Shown here piece after piece: positions 1-11,625 of a DNA stretch of 64,000 nucleotides. The notes under the pieces are model-generated. The model was given only the letters and a program-made list of their open reading frames with translations. It did no database searches and was not told the origin of the DNA. Within the stretch, counting starts at the first letter, position 1; every line of letters starts with the position of its first letter. Source of the stretch: Pomphorhynchus laevis (lineage: Eukaryota > Acanthocephala > Palaeacanthocephala > Echinorhynchida > Pomphorhynchidae); contig WNNJ02000098.1 of NCBI GenBank assembly GCA_012934845.2, forward strand, positions 1-64,000. The letters are read 5' to 3'. Both the position numbers and the translations under genes were made by a program.

Positions 1-320
1 ACTACAAATTATTTGACAAATTACCACCTTCGTTTCTTTCCTGTTGCTACTACTCTTGCTTGAAATTCGCTTCCTTCGTACATGCACTCGACTTCCTTGT
101 TCATACTATTCAAAATTCGTCTGCTGGATTATTTTTAATCAGTTTGATAATTTTGTTCATTCTTGTAAGCGAGTTCGCTTCCTTCGTACATGCACTCGAC
201 TTCCTTGTTCATACTATTCAAAATTCGTCTGCTGGATTATTTTTAATCAGTTTGATAATTTTCTTTATTCTTAGTGGGCTTGTAAGCGAGCCGTTGCCAT
301 GCATTTACCACTCAAAATAA
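1..320 (+). mobile_element. 3' end of a decayed CR1/Rex-like LINE with an internal 108-bp tandem duplication
   Basis: The segment ends in a tail (about 279-320: tgtaagcgagccgttgccat, then tttaccactcaaaataaa) that closely matches the tail of the LINE 3' end near 8030-8075, so both are 3' ends of one non-LTR family. Positions 66-173 and 174-281 are a direct tandem duplication of 108 bp with almost no differences. The short open frames across it are by-products of the duplication. The start of the element lies off the window. Confidence 0.5.
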
Positions 321-1113
321 ATTTCTATCTTTTAATTAATTAATTTATAATTAATTGTTTAATAATTAATATTATTAAATATTATTAATATTCGTTATTA
401 ATATTTATTTTAATTACTAATTAATTTTATTTATAATTAATTATTTGATATTTGATATTTAATATTCTTTAAAATCTTGTGAAATTTAATTAATAAATTT
501 AATCAATATTTAATTAAATTATTAATATTTATATTATTATTCCATTTAATTAATTTATAACTAATAATTTTATATTTTCTTTAAAATGTTGAAATATTTA
601 AATTATTATTCATTTATTATTTGATTTATTATTAATAATTAATAATTATTATAATTAACTCTTTAATATTTTATATTAAGTATTCTTTAGTAAATTTGTA
701 ATAATATAAAACATATTTAACTTAGAGTAAATACAGTTAGATTTTAAGCAATTCTGAATCAATTTGGTCAACGTTATATAACTTCAAGTTTCATAGCAAT
801 AGAGTTTTAGGGCTAATTCGATATGAGAGACTCATTTAACTTCTATTAAGTTATACTTTAATATAAGATTTATTTTTGTTTACCTTAATATAAGATTTAC
901 CTTTTTAGCCGAGAAGTTAAAAAACAATAATAAATAGTCGTCAAAAATTGAATTTTTTAAACTTAGTTTAAATTTGCTTTCTTTGAACTTGTCTTGATGT
1001 TCACATTAAATTTTTATTTGAATATTTTTTATTCACTACTATAAGTTAATTCATTGAAATATAATATAATCCGAAATTTACAAACTACTTTAAATCGTCA
1101 TATTTCCATGTAG
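321..1113. other. AT-rich flank or intron, no gene seen
   Basis: Very AT-rich sequence with many TTAATTAATAA-type simple runs. No open frame or repeat family is recognisable. If the exon starting at 1114 is real, this is at least partly its upstream intron. Confidence 0.6.
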
Positions 1114-1884
1114 GAATTCACCAAACAATTCGAACAAATTGAACAGCGCACCAGCGTCTTTAATCAGCACTTTTCGAATCAGCTACCATTACATTTGACA
1201 AGATTGGAAGCATCGTATCCGCAAAACTCAAATGTGAAGCCATACAAGCTAAACAGCCTTAACTCTATTGGATATTCTACTTTTCCCTATGTAAGTGGAC
1301 AATGCACATGTGTTGAATCTCTTTCGCCAGCGAATTACCTCAGAGCGGACACCGACTACCAAACTGGCCCAAGTGCATTTATCAGAAATATTTCATCAAC
1401 AATAGTTTATCCACATAGCATGATGATCATTGATTGGAAAAACGGAACGAATGAACTCCAAATGAAAGGCATTATGCATCCGGCACAGGCTAATTTAACA
1501 AAACCGATCACTATTGAAGCTTTAGATGAACAACCGCTTACAGATAATTTTCAGAATAAAAAATACGCAAATTTTATCGTAAAATACGACTCTAACGGCG
1601 CTAGGCTTACTCGTTTGAAACGTGATGTGATCGACGACGAAGTAATAGACGAAGCTATCAAATCTGCTAAGGACATCAAACTGAGTGAAATCAATCTTCT
1701 AGATTGGGCTCATAATGATGATCAGAGAATATTATGTGCTTTAGCAAACAAGTTAAAATCAGGTCGCCTTATTGTATCGTTACAACCAAGACGTTACCTA
1801 CAATGTAAAGAGGACAAAGCCACGATAGCAGATTGTGGAATCGATGAATGCGTTAATTCTTACAACTTGGTAATAAGTTTTTAA
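1114..1884 (+). CDS. Terminal exon of an unrecognised, probably secreted or membrane-ectodomain protein
   Basis: An open frame runs from a splice-acceptor-like AG at 1112-1113 to TAA at 1882-1884, giving 256 residues in phase 0. The codon just before the AG is a stop, so coding must enter by splicing; there is no convincing internal ATG start. The translation has cysteines near the start (GQCTCVESL) and end (LQCKEDK, DCGIDECVNSY), sequons (NIS, NGT) and a dibasic LKRD that could be a processing site, which suggests an extracellular protein. Base composition is less AT-rich than the flanks, as expected of an exon. I do not recognise the family. It is probably the 3' exon of a gene starting off the window; AATAAA-like signals occur within about 350 bp downstream. 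Confidence 0.55.
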   Translation, partial: EFTKQFEQIEQRTSVFNQHFSNQLPLHLTRLEASYPQNSNVKPYKLNSLNSIGYSTFPYVSGQCTCVESLSPANYLRADTDYQTGPSAFIRNISSTIVYPHSMMIIDWKNGTNELQMKGIMHPAQANLTKPITIEALDEQPLTDNFQNKKYANFIVKYDSNGARLTRLKRDVIDDEVIDEAIKSAKDIKLSEINLLDWAHNDDQRILCALANKLKSGRLIVSLQPRRYLQCKEDKATIADCGIDECVNSYNLVISF

Positions 1885-2320
1885 CGCGAGGGATTAAACA
1901 ACTCTTTAAAACAATAATTGATTTATTGGTTTGTTTAAATTATGTTTTATTATTGATGATGTTTTGATTTTAATGCTGATTTTAACTTTCAATGTTTATT
2001 TTTCTGATTTTAATAACTTGTAAATGGACTAAAAAATTCATTTTTTTATTTTATACTTTCTTGTATCTAAGTGTAAGAAGCTATAACAAACTCTAATTTC
2101 GAAGTAATACAATCTATGTATCAAAGGATATGCAAACTTTAATGTAATTTCATGTTTCTAATGAAATTAAAAACTTTCAACAAAATGTAATAAATCAGAT
2201 CAGATAACGTATTTTATAGATAAAGATAAATAATAAATAATTATTTAAGACATTAAGTAATAATTATTTAAGATAATAATTATTTATTATTTATTAATAT
2301 TATAATGGATTTTACGGAGG
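1885..2320. other. AT-rich 3' flank with one copy of a dispersed repeat
   Basis: Mostly unassigned AT-rich DNA. Positions 2115-2190 (tcaaaggatatgcaaacttt onward) recur in the same orientation at about 5287-5365 with moderate divergence. The two copies bracket the retroelement remnants lying between them. Confidence 0.5.
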
Positions 2321-2324
2321 TCGT

Positions 2325-2645
2325 TCTGAGCGAACTTTATTCGATACATGCGTATTCAACGCATTCGCGCCGTCCAACCTCTCGAAGTCAACAACGTCCG
2401 CTTTTGAATTTCACGAAAAACGAAAAATCGCAAAGTATCAAGAGAGAGTCATACTAATAGAGGGGGCAAATTTAGCGCCGTTAGTGTTTCCCTGTTTTGG
2501 TGGTGAAAGTAAATCGTCGGTGACGATAATTCATCGGATTGCTCATAAATTGGCAATTAGAAAAAGACACATATACGTAGAGGAATTGACACGCCCTCGG
2601 TCAACAATTGGTATACAACTGGCTAGCTCAATTTCTTTATGCGTT
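2325..2645 (+). mobile_element. C-terminal remnant of the shared RT-element family (copy 1)
   Basis: Translates in pieces to the C-terminal region shared by four sites in this window: FNAFAPSNLSKSTTS, then FEFHEKRKIAKYQERVILIE, then LVFPCFGGESKSS. The pattern (F/Y)xxH..RK..KY.ER(V/I)..(I/V)E followed by a GG-containing block matches the C-terminal region of a reverse-transcriptase-bearing retroelement family common in invertebrates. It is decayed and lacks the rest of the element. Confidence 0.55.
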
Positions 2646-2789
2646 TGACGCATGCCCCTTGATGTACGTGAAATGGATAGGCAGTGAAATGCAAATGTTG
2701 CTGATGTGCCGAGGCGAATACTCCCTGCTTCAACTGCAGAGCAGTCAATTACTACAATGTATATCCCGATGATATACTAGGCGCTAAGT

Positions 2790-4912
2790 CTGTGCGTGAA
2801 TTAATGTCCGACACACATCCCATGCCGGAAGCACTCGATAGTTCAGCCACTAATTTGTCATGCGACGTCCAAACGCGAGCTTTCATCCAGTAATCATTGA
2901 CACAATCATTAGCGAGCTGATCCTTCAAATGGCAAAGGGTGTAACAGGTGGTGCCGGTCCTTCGGGATTCCATGGGCAATCCTAGACGCACATGCTCACA
3001 AAGTTCGAGAGGGAGTCTGCAAAACTGGCTGAATCACTTGCCATATTCACTAGGGCACTGGTCACTATGCACATCCTTGACAACGTTACCAGTGCATTGT
3101 CTTTATGCGGGCTCATAGCGCTGACGAAAAAGTCTGGCATCAGACCAATCGGCATCTGCGATGTCAACAGGAGGATAATGACGAAAGTCATTTTGTCGAT
3201 AGTATCTAATAATATCCAGCAGGTGTGCGGACGTATTCAAATGTGTGCAGCTTAACGAGTGGAATGAGTGACGCGGGCAGTATGAAACGAACTCTAAAAC
3301 AACCCCAACACAGTCCTTCTCTCGATTGAGGCTGAAAATGATTTCAATAGAATCAACAGAAGAGCTGCTATCCACAATATAGATCGTATTTGCCCGCTAT
3401 TATCAAACGTCATGCACAACTTTTACGACAATCCCTTTAACCTAGCAATCGGTAAGGAGCTAATTCAATCTAAGGATGGTTTTGCACAAGGCAACGTTCG
3501 CAATTGTGATATTGTCACTCATAGACCATGTAATGACAAGGTTTCCTGACGTTCAACAGTTCTGGTATGCTGATGCTAGCAATATGATCGGATCTCAAGT
3601 GACATCAAAGATGCCTTTGATGGCATCTTTGATGCCTTTGATAGGGACGATCTCCAACAGGAGATCGTCCCTATCTTTTAAACTCCATCAAGATGAGGGT
3701 ATCGAAATTCTGCACCCCATCGAGCCACTAGCTTAAGTTGGAGTGCTGAACACTCAGATTGCATATATTAGTTCCACAAAATCACTACAACACAAGTAGG
3801 CTCATCCGCAACGGACGACTTAGTGGTCACCAGATTAGTTCAGTCCTCTTCTGCGTACAATACGCAAAACGTTCGACGATCTTCTTCAATTAGATTACTC
3901 TCACGGATCGTTGTGACCCATTCTCTCATTACCTCTGCATTGCCGCAGTCTTAGGATAGTGAATCTATGTCGGGTCGCTGAAGAAGAATACAAAAACTCG
4001 CTAATGTTGTGCGAGCCATATTTGCAAAGGCTGCAAGGGGTTGAATTGAGAGCCGAAGAACTCTTACGCTCTACCGCGTTGCGCAAACAAAAACAGTTTA
4101 GCAACAAGGCAATCATGGTTTCACATGTCTCAGCATACGGACGAAAATATGATTAAAATAATTGACCATTCAACTGTGAATGGAGGATCATCGTGACTAT
4201 CTGCGTTCTCCACTAGAAATAGGTAAACTCGTACCGACAACGTTTCACGATGCCATCGCCGCGCGCTACAACACGCTATGCAAAACGCACCTTCTCACTG
4301 CTCTTGCGGCTCAACGACTTAACTGGCACATTGCCTATCATGCCCCAAGGAGGGTCACCCCTCGATCAAACACGACTCAATACTAGACATAATCGGAAAG
4401 ACACTTACCGTAGTTTGCGACAGTGTATCAGTCGAACCAATGTTGAACATGGTCGCCGCAAACATTCGTTTTGAGCATGCAGTCACGACAACTGACCCCA
4501 GGCGCACAGCTGGACATAGGATGCTGTGGATTCTACACTGGTCAATGGGAGCGAGCTCTATTCGACAACTGCGTTGTTAACACATTCGCTCTGTCGAACC
4601 TCAGCAGATCCACGACCTCATGCTTCGAATACCACCAGCAGCAGAAATGCTCAAAATACCAAGAGCGCTTCTCGTAGATAGAGAGATAGCAAATTTCTCC
4701 CTGATCGTACTCTTCTGCTTAGGCGGAGAGGGAAAGTATGCTTCGAAATTTTTGCAACGCCTCGTTGACAAGCTCGTTGCAAAGAAGATCACCACATATG
4801 CTCATGAGATAACATGCTTCCAAGTGATATCGGACTCCAGCTTGCGCGCTGCATATCGATGTACATCCGCGGCTAGCGATCAGCGAAGAATAGGTAGGCG
4901 TTTGTAGGCACA
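2790..4912 (+). mobile_element. Near full-length but decayed retroelement of the shared RT family (copy 2)
   Basis: In order on the plus strand: an N-terminal HPVIID...AGPSGF block (about 2880-2970), which is this family's GPSG-x-DA signature; RT fingers with SGIRPIGICDVNRRIM (about 3135-3180); the palm motif A region ENDFNRINRRAAIHNIDRIC (about 3337-3395); a YADAS motif C relic (about 3563); and a C-terminal region with FEYHQQQKCSKYQERFS (about 4620-4677) ending in ISMYIRGS (about 4855-4880). The family resembles non-LTR retroelement RTs, but I cannot place it in a named clade. It is broken in many places. A 16-bp perfect hairpin lies inside it at 3640-3675. Confidence 0.65.
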
Positions 4913-5240
4913 GATGAAGAAAAGTGACGACATCTTAAATATGTAATATTTTTAAGTTGAATATTTTAATTTTATTATTTGAATAATAATAAAATATATT
5001 AATAATTAATAATTATTAATTATTTAGCACTATTTTTAATAAGATGTTAACATAATCAGATTAACAATATGTTATATTGTGTATTTCCTAAATCACCTAC
5101 TTCGTTATAATTAAGATTTTATATAATTTATTAATAATATAATCTTATTAAATTAATAATATTTTATATAATTTATATTAATTCAAATTTTAAAATTGAA
5201 ATTTAAAATTAAAGACAATTTTGTGAATTGACTAATAAAT
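4913..5240. other. AT-rich spacer, nothing recognised
   Basis: Low-complexity AT-rich sequence between retroelement remnants; no gene or repeat identified. Confidence 0.5.
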
Positions 5241-5370
5241 AACAGACGATGTATAAGAATAAGGATTGAAGATCACCAGGAGGAACTAATGCATCAAAGT
5301 ATATGCTAACCTTAATGTAATTTCATGTTTTGAATGAAATTGAAAACCTTTTGATAAAATGTAAATAATA
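5240..5370 (-). repeat. Foldback-unit fragment plus dispersed repeat copy
   Basis: 5245-5295 reads, on the minus strand, like the 3' flank of the Penelope-associated foldback units (agttcctcctgGtgAtc, aatccttattc, as at 51338-51370 and 62553-62590). It is followed at 5287-5365 by the second copy of the repeat found at 2115-2190. Confidence 0.4.
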
Positions 5371-6245
5371 ACCACATTTTATGCAAGAACAATTCTAGAT
5401 AAAAGGAGAAAAAAACTGAAATGGGTATAAAGTTCACTTACTGTTGGATAAAAGGATGTGCAACTGTCAAGCTCTATTACAGTTATTGCAGATTTTTATT
5501 TTAGAAGTTAAATGCGAGAACCATTTGCTTTCGACATATTGACCATTACTCTAATGAAATATGTGTTTAGCAGACATCAGGAACGCCTCTATAATTTCAA
5601 ACTGATATATACAGATAGATTATGTTTATTTTAGTTTATTCGGCTACTTTAGTAAGACCAGGATAAAAATTAGACCCTTATCTGTACATGTCCAAGCTTG
5701 CCTATTTCAGAACTAAACAATGTTTATTTGGTGGAGCATGCTGGGTACGAATAAAGTATTTACGTGAGCAGTAATAATTGCCCCAGTAAATTAACATTAC
5801 ATTATTGTGTATTCTAATTGAAGCAATAATCATTATGTCGATACATGTAATAATTGGCAGTTTGTAAAAAGCCAACCGGTTGATTAGCTATTAAATTATT
5901 CGTTTTGGATATAAAATGTTTTATTATGCAAATCACGAAATAGATGAATGCATATTTTAAGAGGGTCATTCAAACGATTGAAAGTGCATTTTCCCATTCG
6001 CGAGACTCATAAGAGCATAAGTGACCTACTTGAATATTTGTGACATCGTCGTTTTCAAAACGATAACTTGAATGTTAGAAAATGGAACATACTTTGAGTA
6101 GCCACCATTTGGCGTGTTATCATATTTTTACTTGAGAGACAACCCTTGATGCGCATGAAAATTCTTTACTAATAAGTAATATTTGTCGATATGGAATTTA
6201 AAAAATAAAAATAAAAAACAAAAATTACTGGCTTTTTCAAAGAAC
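5371..6245. other. Unassigned intergenic sequence
   Basis: Moderately AT-rich and without a long open frame. No family is recognised. Confidence 0.5.
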
Positions 6246-6249
6246 CACT

Positions 6250-6663
6250 GCATGGAAAAAGAACGAAGCTCGATTATATGTCAGCTGTTGCGGTCTTACT
6301 GGGTCATGGTATGAGCGAACGTTTATATACGTTTGTATTTTTAATCATCATAGCATATCGTGTCAAAGTGAACCTTCAAGTACTTTCGACTACCACGAGC
6401 AACGCAAACTTTCAAAATACGAGGAGCGGATAACATATGAATATCGCGCGATTTTTATCCGTGCCATTTTCACATCATCTGGTGACATAGATCCCGCTGG
6501 CCAAGCGGAAATCCGTAATATGCAAGCTCCTTACACCGATTGCATAGTGAAGCTTAAAAGAAAAATCCAATTTGTATTGTGCAAAGCAGTCTCGAATTGT
6601 ATAAGAGGCACGGGATCGATGAGCCGGGCTGCTGCTAAGAAAGTTACATTCGTCGACAGTTAA
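6250..6663 (+). mobile_element. C-terminal remnant of the shared RT-element family (copy 3)
   Basis: About 6385-6430 encodes FDYHEQRKLSKYEERITYE and about 6590-6640 encodes CIRGTGSMSRAAAKK before a stop at 6661-6663. These are the same two landmarks (FxYHxxRKxxKYxER and xxIRGS) seen at 2.4, 4.6 and 15.4 kb. Only the C-terminal domain is present, consistent with a 5'-truncated retroelement copy. Confidence 0.5.
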
Positions 6664-7735
6664 AATCTAGTATCTATTATAAGATTGAACAATTATCTCG
6701 TATTATTTTTCAAAAAAAATATTTTTTAAAAAAAATCAAAATAATTAAAATATTCATAATTTTTTATACAAAAAATTTCATGTCTTGCACATTTCAACAG
6801 CATCACCAACAACATCGTGTGTATAAAAAATCTTTGGAATCAGGTTTGGGTAGACTTGATATTTTTATCCTTTAACGAATATTGTTTATTAAAAATTTAT
6901 AGTTTAAAAAACAATATTTTATTAATATTGTTTATCTCTTTGTCAATAATCGAAGCTTGCACTGAGATATCAGCTAATATATCAGCTAATAGTCTTTGAT
7001 ATAAAGATATTTACTGAAAAATAACGTATCAGCTTTCATTCCTTTTTCCAATACATTATATGTAGTGAATATTTGGATATATTTTAGAATAAGGAACACA
7101 CTTTGCGGCATTTTGTGTGATGGTAGGATTACATTAGATGCATTAGCTATATTTATTATAAAAATTTAAGATTTTTGCTTTTGAGTAAAAATCTCTATCA
7201 TCAAAATCATCGCGTGTCTAAACATATCATCTTTGGAATCGTGTTTGAAGAGACTTCAAATTTCAAAACTTTTGTATCTCAAAAATTGTAATTCACTTTT
7301 GCAATCTCTACTATAGTGAAGTAAAACATTTTGGCCTTTGATGTAGTAGTCTTATTTAGTAATTATTGAAAATTATTATTAATTTACAAGACAAAGCCCT
7401 AAAGATGTTCAGTCTGCTCACCAAAACATAAAACAGAATTAAAAACAACTACGCTTAAAATTTTGAAATTGTAGTCAATCTGTTGGGTATAGCTTCTATT
7501 TGAATAGCTTGTTTGGGATGGCGTATCTATTCCGAAATTCTCCTTTTGAATGTAGCAATAATGTTTACACGCACCAAAGTGTTCGGTAAAATGCTTCATG
7601 CACTGACAGAACGATGCGAAATACAATATAGATACCTCCCATGAGATTAGGTCCTAAGATTCAAAATATGTCCTCGATGACAAGCTTGGTCGTTAAAGCC
7701 TACATACGCTAAGAGGAATCAGTCATAGCCTTTAG
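6664..7735. other. AT-rich intergenic stretch, nothing firm
   Basis: Includes a 75-codon minus-strand open frame at 7399-7626 that I do not recognise. There is no splice or homology support, so it is not called as a gene. Confidence 0.5.
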
Positions 7736-7739
7736 TACC

Positions 7740-8080
7740 GTGCACATGAGTGCACGATTACTAAACGGATTCCCATCGTTCATCAGCCTCCTTTTCTTAG
7801 ACGACACTCGCCCCACCTCTTCATCATTGCGTTCCCGTTATTCCCTCTTATTACACGTTCCCAATTACTCCAAAAACTACGGTCTCCGATCTTTCCTCCT
7901 CGCCGCCCCTCCCCTGGAATTAGTTCCGTCTTGACGTCTGTTGCGCTCTCTCCTTTAATACATTCAAATACCTCCTCCGTTCCTACCTTCTCGAGACATG
8001 ATTTAGATTTTTGCACTTTTTTGTGGTAATGTAAGCGTGCACTGGCACGCATTTGCCACGTAAAAATAAACCTTTTTATT
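7740..8080 (+). mobile_element. 3' end of a CR1/Rex-like LINE (end of RT ORF plus 3' UTR)
   Basis: The frame near 7840-7930 contains NYSKNYGLRSFLLAAPPLELVP, the SRTSYGxRSFxVAAPRLWNSLP block found at the C-terminus of CR1/Rex/L2-type LINE ORF2. It is followed by a 3' tail (tgtaagcgtgcactggcacg, then tttgccacgtaaaaataaa) shared with the copy at 1-320. The segment is less AT-rich than its flanks and is 5'-truncated. Confidence 0.6.
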
Positions 8081-8369
8081 AAATCTTAATACATCAAACG
8101 AGGCCGGATAGAACACATGCCTAATATTTTGAGTCTTTCTGTTGAAGGATAATGTGAAATTGTTGTACATAATCGGAAATCTTGTCTGAGTATATTATTG
8201 AGTGAATCTATCTTCTCTTTAGTACATGAACACATTGACTGAATGCTGTACTCAATGTTGTACTCAGTGTGATGACCAGCTAATGCGTTGTAAATAATCT
8301 AAAAACATTCGACAGGCAGGGATTTTAAACAATTTTTCAATAAATAAAAAACACGCCGTCTATTCGAAC

Positions 8370-9310
8370 ACATTCTATCCGTATTTATGCGAGTCTTTAG
8401 AGATGACTGAACAATTGGGCCAAGGTCAAGTGTGTGAGTCGCTATACATACGATATTAGGGTCTTACATGTAACTAGCAGGTATATTACTTTGACCAAAA
8501 CGCGAATGAACACACATACTTACATTTAGTGTGAGTCCTCTTCGAACACTTCATTCGTAAATAAAATTTAAATCCTGTTGTAATACATTTATATCGTTTC
8601 TGGATGAAATTCCAATCATATCGTAAGGTCATCGGCAAAAGCCAAATACGGACAATGCAATTGTTTTACCAACGTATTTAGGTAGATATTAAAAAGTAAT
8701 GGGGCCTTTAACAATACGTTGATGTATATCTGACGCTACTGAACGAGGTATTAAAGGCTTGATCCCATGCGAACACGATAAGAACACTACGTTAGAAATG
8801 TATAGAGCCAATTAACGAATATCGGATCTACATTACAGTCTACAAGCACTTTAATAAGATTTCCATGACATATATGGTCGAGTGATCTACTGAAGTCAGT
8901 AAATGCACAATCATCTGCTATTCCAGTAGACACTTCATTAATTCATGCTTCTTTAGCATAAAGTAAATTAGATAAGTACGACCTTCCAACGGTGAATCTA
9001 TGCTGATGTGGGTCTAGTTGGTTCGACTGGTGTCATAAGTGCTCTACATGTAGATAATGCGTTCAAAAATTTTACTAACAACACTAGTTAGCTCACGGGT
9101 TTATACTTTTCAGGATTGTGCATATCACCGTTCTTAAAAACAGGAACTACAGTTGCACATTTCTAAACTAGTGATATTTGGCATTTATCAATTGACATTT
9201 GAAACAATTATGCAAATACCGAGACTATCATGGGCCTTAAAGCTCGAATCAGGTAGGAGTATATGCCATCAGGACCAGGAGATGAATGTATCGATAATCA
9301 AGCCAGCTTT
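8370..9310 (-). mobile_element. Jockey/CR1-type LINE reverse-transcriptase remnant
   Basis: Read on the minus strand from 9300 downward it encodes SSPGPDGIYSYLIRALRPMI, then KCATVVPVFKNGD, then HGFTVGRSYLSNLLYAKE-like and DFSRSLDHIYHGNL (RT motif A). A corrupted motif B and the C-terminal region, which repeats at 9750-9915, follow. This is the standard order for a LINE RT. It carries many interruptions and is an old, non-functional copy. Confidence 0.7.
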
Positions 9311-9665
9311 GCATAGACAGAAGATTGTGAAGCTACAAAACGCCTTAACAGGAACGTGCTTTCTTTTCTAATATTGACACTATGCCTGTTAGTAGAGTTC
9401 TTTATACCGAGCATAAACGAATCATCGAATGCTTCCGAAATATCTGCCTGCGAACCAACAAGCTGTTCATCACACTTAAAGACGATATAAGAAGTCTTGC
9501 ACACTTATTTATGCGAATATATGAACATAATAATATATTATTATTATTTTTTAATATAAAATATATTTATTACACAAAATTACATTGAACACATATTATT
9601 ATATAATAATAAAATACATTTGAAGTTGAATTAATAGAATTAATTATTTAACGTTCGCATATTGT
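9311..9665. other. Spacer between LINE fragments
   Basis: AT-rich, with no recognisable feature beyond LINE edge sequence. Confidence 0.4.
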
Positions 9666-9744
9666 GCTAACGAAATTTAACTTTGATGCACTGATTGCGA
9701 AATGCACTGTCGAAATGCCGATCGAAATGACAGATCTAAACGAT

Positions 9745-9915
9745 TTTGTTGCGAGTCTTAAGAGATGGTTGAACAATTGTGTCAAGGTCAAGTGTGTGAG
9801 TCGCTGTATATACGATATTAGGGCCTAACATATAACTAGCCGTATATTACTTCGACCAAAACTCAAATGAACACGTTTACTTACATTTAGTGTAAGTCTT
9901 GTTCGAACACTCAAA
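9745..9915 (-). mobile_element. Second copy of the LINE 3' ORF region (direct repeat of 8390-8560)
   Basis: About 165 bp (gcgagtctt-aagagatg-gttgaacaatt through cttgttcgaacact) match 8390-8560 in the same orientation with scattered substitutions. This shows two independent insertions, or a duplication, of the same LINE family. Confidence 0.65.
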
Positions 9916-10369
9916 ATAGAAAATTTAGAATTCTTACTTTGTTTTATTAGTGTCTACAATTTATCGTAAAACCATGCTGATTTAGTTCGTTTAGACGACA
10001 ATATTTGTTTCATTGGATCGAAGTTATCTGATATCACTATTAAAATTCTCCAATTGACTGCAACGTTCATTAATATCAGAACTAGAATTGTTAAATGACT
10101 AGAATTGTCAAATGATAAAATATGAGATTCGTTCACACGATGTCAAATGAGCTTTGATAATACAGGCTCATATATGAGCACTAAAATATGTTGAGCCTAT
10201 TCAACCACCTTGTATATTAAAACTAAACCTTATAACGCAGTGATAACTGCCACCGATTGGAGTTTCATAGCACAGGTTATAGATGTCTTTAATCGTCCGT
10301 GGAAAGATAAGATCGAGAACTTAAGAATTCGTGGAAGAAAACCTCGTGGAAAAATTAGCGTGCTGAAAA

Positions 10370-10775
10370 AGTTGCACATTTCCAATCTAGTGGTATTTGG
10401 CATTTATCAATTGACATTTGAAACAATTATGTAAATACCGAGACCATCACCGACCTTAAAGTTCGAAGCAGGTAGGAGTGTATGTCATCAGGACCATAAA
10501 TTTCCAAATCTTCCCATCATCTCCACATCCGAATTGCGGAGTCGAACTATCAATGCAAACACTAGTCCTGGAATTATTAAAGTCCCCGACCAAAATGCAC
10601 AAATTAGTACCATTGAATGCACGTATAACTAAAACACAAAATTCCTCATCCAGGCAGTCAAGTTGAGGCGTTCTATATAGAACACCACGAGTTAACTGTT
10701 TATGTGCTACACATGCAAATAAAAGTTCACAAGTTTCACATTTATCAAAGTATTCCGTCACACTATTCATAGTTA
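10370..10775 (-). mobile_element. LINE endonuclease and early RT fragment
   Basis: The minus-strand frame at 10456-10770 encodes LTRGVLYRTPQLDCLDEEF then LCILVGDFNNSRT. This is the YRPP...(V/I)xGDFN core of apurinic-type (EEP) LINE endonucleases. Around 10380-10450 the sequence parallels 9150-9235 (RT start, DWKCAT). It is probably the 5' part of the same LINE family as the copies at 8.4-9.9 kb. Confidence 0.65.
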
Positions 10776-11600
10776 TGTTAGATTTAATAATCTTTACAAT
10801 AATATAATCTTTTATAATCTCTTTATAATCTTTTATATTTTTTTATATTCAACAATTAATAATCTTTAATAATCTTCTTAAAAATCAACTAACATTTCTA
10901 TGATATCGATTCATGGTGACACAGATACGGTTCAACCGACAAAAGTCTGCGATAGCATACCTGAAATCCCGTATGCAGAGGTTTATTTCTTCGGAGGCTA
11001 AACGCTCTCTCGTTTCCTTTTGGCCTTCACAAGACTTTATATTTCATTGCGCGATAGATTTTTAAATATGCGAACGTTACGACCCTTTTACATTATGCCG
11101 CGTGAAAGTAAAAGTTATTATAGAACGTTACTGTAATAATAACTTGAACGTGAAAGTTCAAGTTATTTTAGTCATTGATTTTTTTCTTTTCTGCAAATTG
11201 ATTTCTTTATGTGAACAGTTAAAATAGACATTTGCGGCTAATAATAAATTATATATTAATATAAATTGTATAAAATTTTATATTTTATAAATTTTATTTA
11301 TCTTTATTTTTTCGTTTTATTAGCAGTTTAAAACTTTTAATAAAAATGTTACAAATTTAGCGTTAGTCGTAGATCTTTTAGTCTGAAAGTTTAGTGATCC
11401 TTGTCAATAACAATATAGTATTGCCTTGAACCTTCGCATAAAAGTATTTTGATAAAACTTTTTGTCACGACATCACCAGATTTTAGTTGGGCTGGAATCA
11501 ACTATCAGTTAAACAGTTAAAATACGTTCATTGTTCGAAACAATTAATAAAAATGTTACACAACTTTTGGTCACTAATCCATTTTCCAAATATTTTTAGA
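10776..11600. other. AT-rich region upstream of SF3A1
   Basis: No open frame or repeat is recognised. It presumably holds the SF3A1 promoter, but no specific motif can be assigned. A splice-acceptor-like tatttttag ends at 11600, just before the SF3A1 leader. Confidence 0.4.
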
Positions 11601-11625
11601 TTGATCCTAATAAACGACTATTACA

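Noticed and set aside
3103-3375. 90-codon minus-strand frame
   Set aside because: Shadow of the plus-strand RT remnant, which carries the recognisable motifs.
7783-8052. 89-codon minus-strand frame
   Set aside because: Antisense to the LINE 3' end, whose plus strand carries the conserved block.
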